From Bacteroidota bacterium (GTDB lineage Bacteria > Bacteroidota > Bacteroidia > Cytophagales > Cyclobacteriaceae), in contig JAFDYY010000006.1 in the NCBI GenBank assembly GCA_018267195.1, forward strand, positions 1 to 64,000: 64,000 nucleotides of DNA. The letters are read 5' to 3'. The translations under genes were made by a program, and so were the position numbers. The notes under the pieces are model-generated. The model did no database searches. It was not told where the DNA came from and saw only the letters and a program-made list of their open reading frames with translations. Positions 61,778 through 64,000 of this stretch are shown one piece after another. How positions within the stretch are numbered: the stretch's first letter is position 1; each line of letters starts with the position of its first letter.

Positions 61778-64000
61778 ATGTCTTTCAGAAAAAATAAAAA
61801 GATCAACAACGATTTCTCGAAAATCACCATTAGCTTAGCTTCTCCCGAATCTATTTTGGAAAGCTCGCATGGCGAGATTACGCAACCCGAAACCATCAAC
61901 TACCGCACCTACAAACCGGAAATGGGTGGCTTGTTTTGCGAACGGATTTTCGGCCCTACCAAAGACTGGGAGTGTCATTGCGGAAAATACAAACGCATCC
62001 GTTATAAAGGCATCATTTGCGACCGTTGCGGTGTAGAAGTTACCGAAAAGAAAGTAAGACGCGAGCGTATGGGCCACATTGAGTTGGTGGTGCCGGTAGC
62101 GCATATCTGGTACTTCCGTTCGTTGCCAAACAAAATTGGTTACTTACTGGGCCTTCCTACCAAAAAACTGGATCAGATTATTTACTACGAACGTTTTGTG
62201 GTAATACAGCCGGGCATTAAAGAAGAAGACGGAGTGAATCGTCTTGATTTCTTAACGGAAGAAGAATACCTTGAAATTGTAGATAAACTCCCGCGCGAAA
62301 ATCAATTATTAGACGACAGCGACCCGAAGAAATTTATAGCGAAAATGGGGGCGGATGCTCTCGAAATGTTGTTGGGGCGTTTAACCCTCGATACTTTATC
62401 GTATGAATTGCGCCATCAGGCCGCTACCGATACATCGCAGCAGCGCAAAGCAGAAGCTTTAAAACGACTGAAAGTAGTAGAAGCCTTCCGCGAAGCCAAC
62501 ACACGGGTTGAAAATAGACCCGAGTGGATGACGATTCGCATGGTACCGGTTATTCCGCCTGAGTTGCGCCCGTTAGTGCCGTTAGACGGTGGCCGTTTTG
62601 CTACTTCAGATTTGAATGATTTATACAGACGCGTCATCATCCGAAACAATCGCTTAAAGCGCTTGATAGACATTAAGGCTCCTGAAGTTATTTTGCGCAA
62701 TGAAAAGCGGATGTTGCAAGAAGCCGTTGATTCGTTGTTTGATAACTCACGAAAAGTAAATGCAGTTCGTTCAGACGGAAACCGTGCTCTAAAATCCTTG
62801 AGCGATATGCTCAAAGGCAAGCAAGGCCGCTTCCGCCAGAACCTGCTGGGAAAACGTGTTGATTACTCAGGCCGCTCAGTAATTGTTGTGGGACCTGAAT
62901 TGAAACTGCACGAGTGCGGTCTTCCGAAAGATATGGCCGCTGAGTTATTTAAGCCGTTCATTATCCGCAAGCTCATTGAAAGAGGAATTGTAAAAACGGT
63001 TAAGTCAGCCAAGAAAATTGTAGATCGAAAAGACCCCGTAGTGTGGGATATCTTGGAAAACGTATTGAAGGGTCACCCGGTGTTGCTCAACCGTGCTCCA
63101 ACGCTTCACCGATTAGGGATTCAGGCTTTCCAACCTAAACTGATCGAAGGGAAAGCTATTCAGTTACACCCGTTGGTGTGTACGGCCTTTAACGCAGACT
63201 TTGATGGTGACCAGATGGCGGTGCATGTGCCGCTTGGGCAGGAAGCCGTTTTGGAAGCTTCTTTGTTAATGCTCTCATCGCATAATATTTTAAATCCGGC
63301 TAACGGAGCGCCTATCACGGTGCCTTCACAAGACATGGTGTTGGGATTGTATTACCTAACCAAAGGAAGAAAAGGAGAGAAGGGCGAAGGAAAGAAATTT
63401 TATTCGGCCGAGGAAGTAATTGTAGCCTACAATGAAGGCAAACTTTCTAAGCATGCCCTCATAAAAGTAAAGGCCAACATTAAAGACAAGAAAACCGGTG
63501 AGATTACCCGAAAGATGATTGAAACGGTAACAGGCCGGGTCATCTTCAATCAGGTAGTTCCTGAAGAAGTTGGCTTTGTAGATGAATTGCTTACCAAGAA
63601 GAAATTACAAACCATCATTGCCGAAGTATATAAAATGTCGGGCCAGGCAAAAACGGCTAAGTTTTTGGATGACATCAAAGAAATTGGTTTCCAAATGGCA
63701 TATCGCGGAGGTTTGTCAATGGGGCTTGGAGATGTAAAAGTGCCTGCCGAAAAGAAAAAATTGGTAGAAGAAGCCCAGAAAGAAGTTGATTCAGTTTGGA
63801 ACAACTACATGATGGGGTTAATTACCGACAATGAACGGTACAACCAAGTAATTGATATCTGGACGAGAACCAATACCCTGCTGACCAACACTCTGATGAA
63901 ACAGTTGGAAGAAGATCAGCAAGGATTTAATTCCATCTACATGATGATGCACTCCGGTGCCCGGGGTTCGCGCGAGCAGATTCGCCAGTTGGGTGGGATG
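61778..64000 (+). CDS. rpoC: RNA polymerase beta' subunit (5' part)
   Basis: Start ATG 61778 ([20 protein letters not shown]); the frame is open to the window end (741 codons), so the 3' half is missing. The N-terminal zinc ribbon is intact ([10 protein letters not shown] and [11 protein letters not shown]), the clamp and rudder regions follow ([20 protein letters not shown]), and the catalytic magnesium site is [15 protein letters not shown]. It lies 97 bp after rpoB. No start other than this ATG is needed. Confidence 0.97.
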   Translation, partial: MSFRKNKKINNDFSKITISLASPESILESSHGEITQPETINYRTYKPEMGGLFCERIFGPTKDWECHCGKYKRIRYKGIICDRCGVEVTEKKVRRERMGHIELVVPVAHIWYFRSLPNKIGYLLGLPTKKLDQIIYYERFVVIQPGIKEEDGVNRLDFLTEEEYLEIVDKLPRENQLLDDSDPKKFIAKMGADALEMLLGRLTLDTLSYELRHQAATDTSQQRKAEALKRLKVVEAFREANTRVENRPEWMTIRMVPVIPPELRPLVPLDGGRFATSDLNDLYRRVIIRNNRLKRLIDIKAPEVILRNEKRMLQEAVDSLFDNSRKVNAVRSDGNRALKSLSDMLKGKQGRFRQNLLGKRVDYSGRSVIVVGPELKLHECGLPKDMAAELFKPFIIRKLIERGIVKTVKSAKKIVDRKDPVVWDILENVLKGHPVLLNRAPTLHRLGIQAFQPKLIEGKAIQLHPLVCTAFNADFDGDQMAVHVPLGQEAVLEASLLMLSSHNILNPANGAPITVPSQDMVLGLYYLTKGRKGEKGEGKKFYSAEEVIVAYNEGKLSKHALIKVKANIKDKKTGEITRKMIETVTGRVIFNQVVPEEVGFVDELLTKKKLQTIIAEVYKMSGQAKTAKFLDDIKEIGFQMAYRGGLSMGLGDVKVPAEKKKLVEEAQKEVDSVWNNYMMGLITDNERYNQVIDIWTRTNTLLTNTLMKQLEEDQQGFNSIYMMMHSGARGSREQIRQLGGM

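Overview
The window comes from a chromosome of a Bacteroidota bacterium, most likely of the order Cytophagales. The evidence is a SusC/SusD pair, a GLPGLI protein next to a TonB-dependent receptor, a type IX secretion (T9SS) C-terminal sorting domain, a PD40/OmpA envelope protein, and promoters of the Bacteroidota form (TTTG, about 19 bases, then TAnnTTTG). No transposase, integrase, CRISPR array or rRNA was seen. One tRNA (Trp) is present.

Layout. 1-454 is the 5' part of a YifB/ComM-type ATPase gene on the minus strand. 837-4347 is a GLPGLI/TonB-receptor pair, 4515-5708 an rRNA m5C methyltransferase, and 5775-9293 an exported TPR-CHAT protein followed by an unknown gene. 9311-12527 holds small accessory genes: a thioredoxin-like protein, a membrane sensor with a histidine-kinase dimerisation helix but no ATPase domain, an orphan lipoprotein and an FMN reductase. 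12554-16612 holds a Wzi/RemB-like outer-membrane protein, a CbbX-like AAA+ ATPase with a duplicated beta domain, and the ribosome-rescue factor ArfB. 16621-24836 (minus strand) is a three-gene set: a small exported protein, a 2083-residue T9SS surface protein, and an exported caspase-like protease.

24928-39989 is the most distinctive region. A probable regulator is divergent from a nine-gene, tightly spaced operon: susC, susD, a Tat-exported FAD amine oxidase, two class III aminotransferases around a GNAT acetyltransferase, an amidohydrolase, an aldehyde dehydrogenase and an NhaC-type antiporter. This looks like a SusCD uptake and degradation locus for an amine or N-acyl amine rather than a glycan. 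Two adjacent 15-bp perfect palindromes lie between the regulator and susC.

40083-47239 holds a frameshifted pseudogene (with an exact 8-bp tandem duplication), a small exported helical protein, a VOC protein, M28 and M1 peptidases, a TerB-like protein and a DUF1080 protein. 47399-54274 is a plus-strand run: lepA, folD, queE, pabB, pabC and a PD40/OmpA gene. 54410-64000 is the core expression cluster: tRNA-Trp, secE, nusG, rplK, rplA, rplJ, rplL, rpoB and rpoC (cut by the window end).

A roughly 110-bp intergenic repeat occurs at 633-742 and 40889-41001, with a shortened copy at about 10737-10773 that has become a perfect 14-bp inverted repeat.
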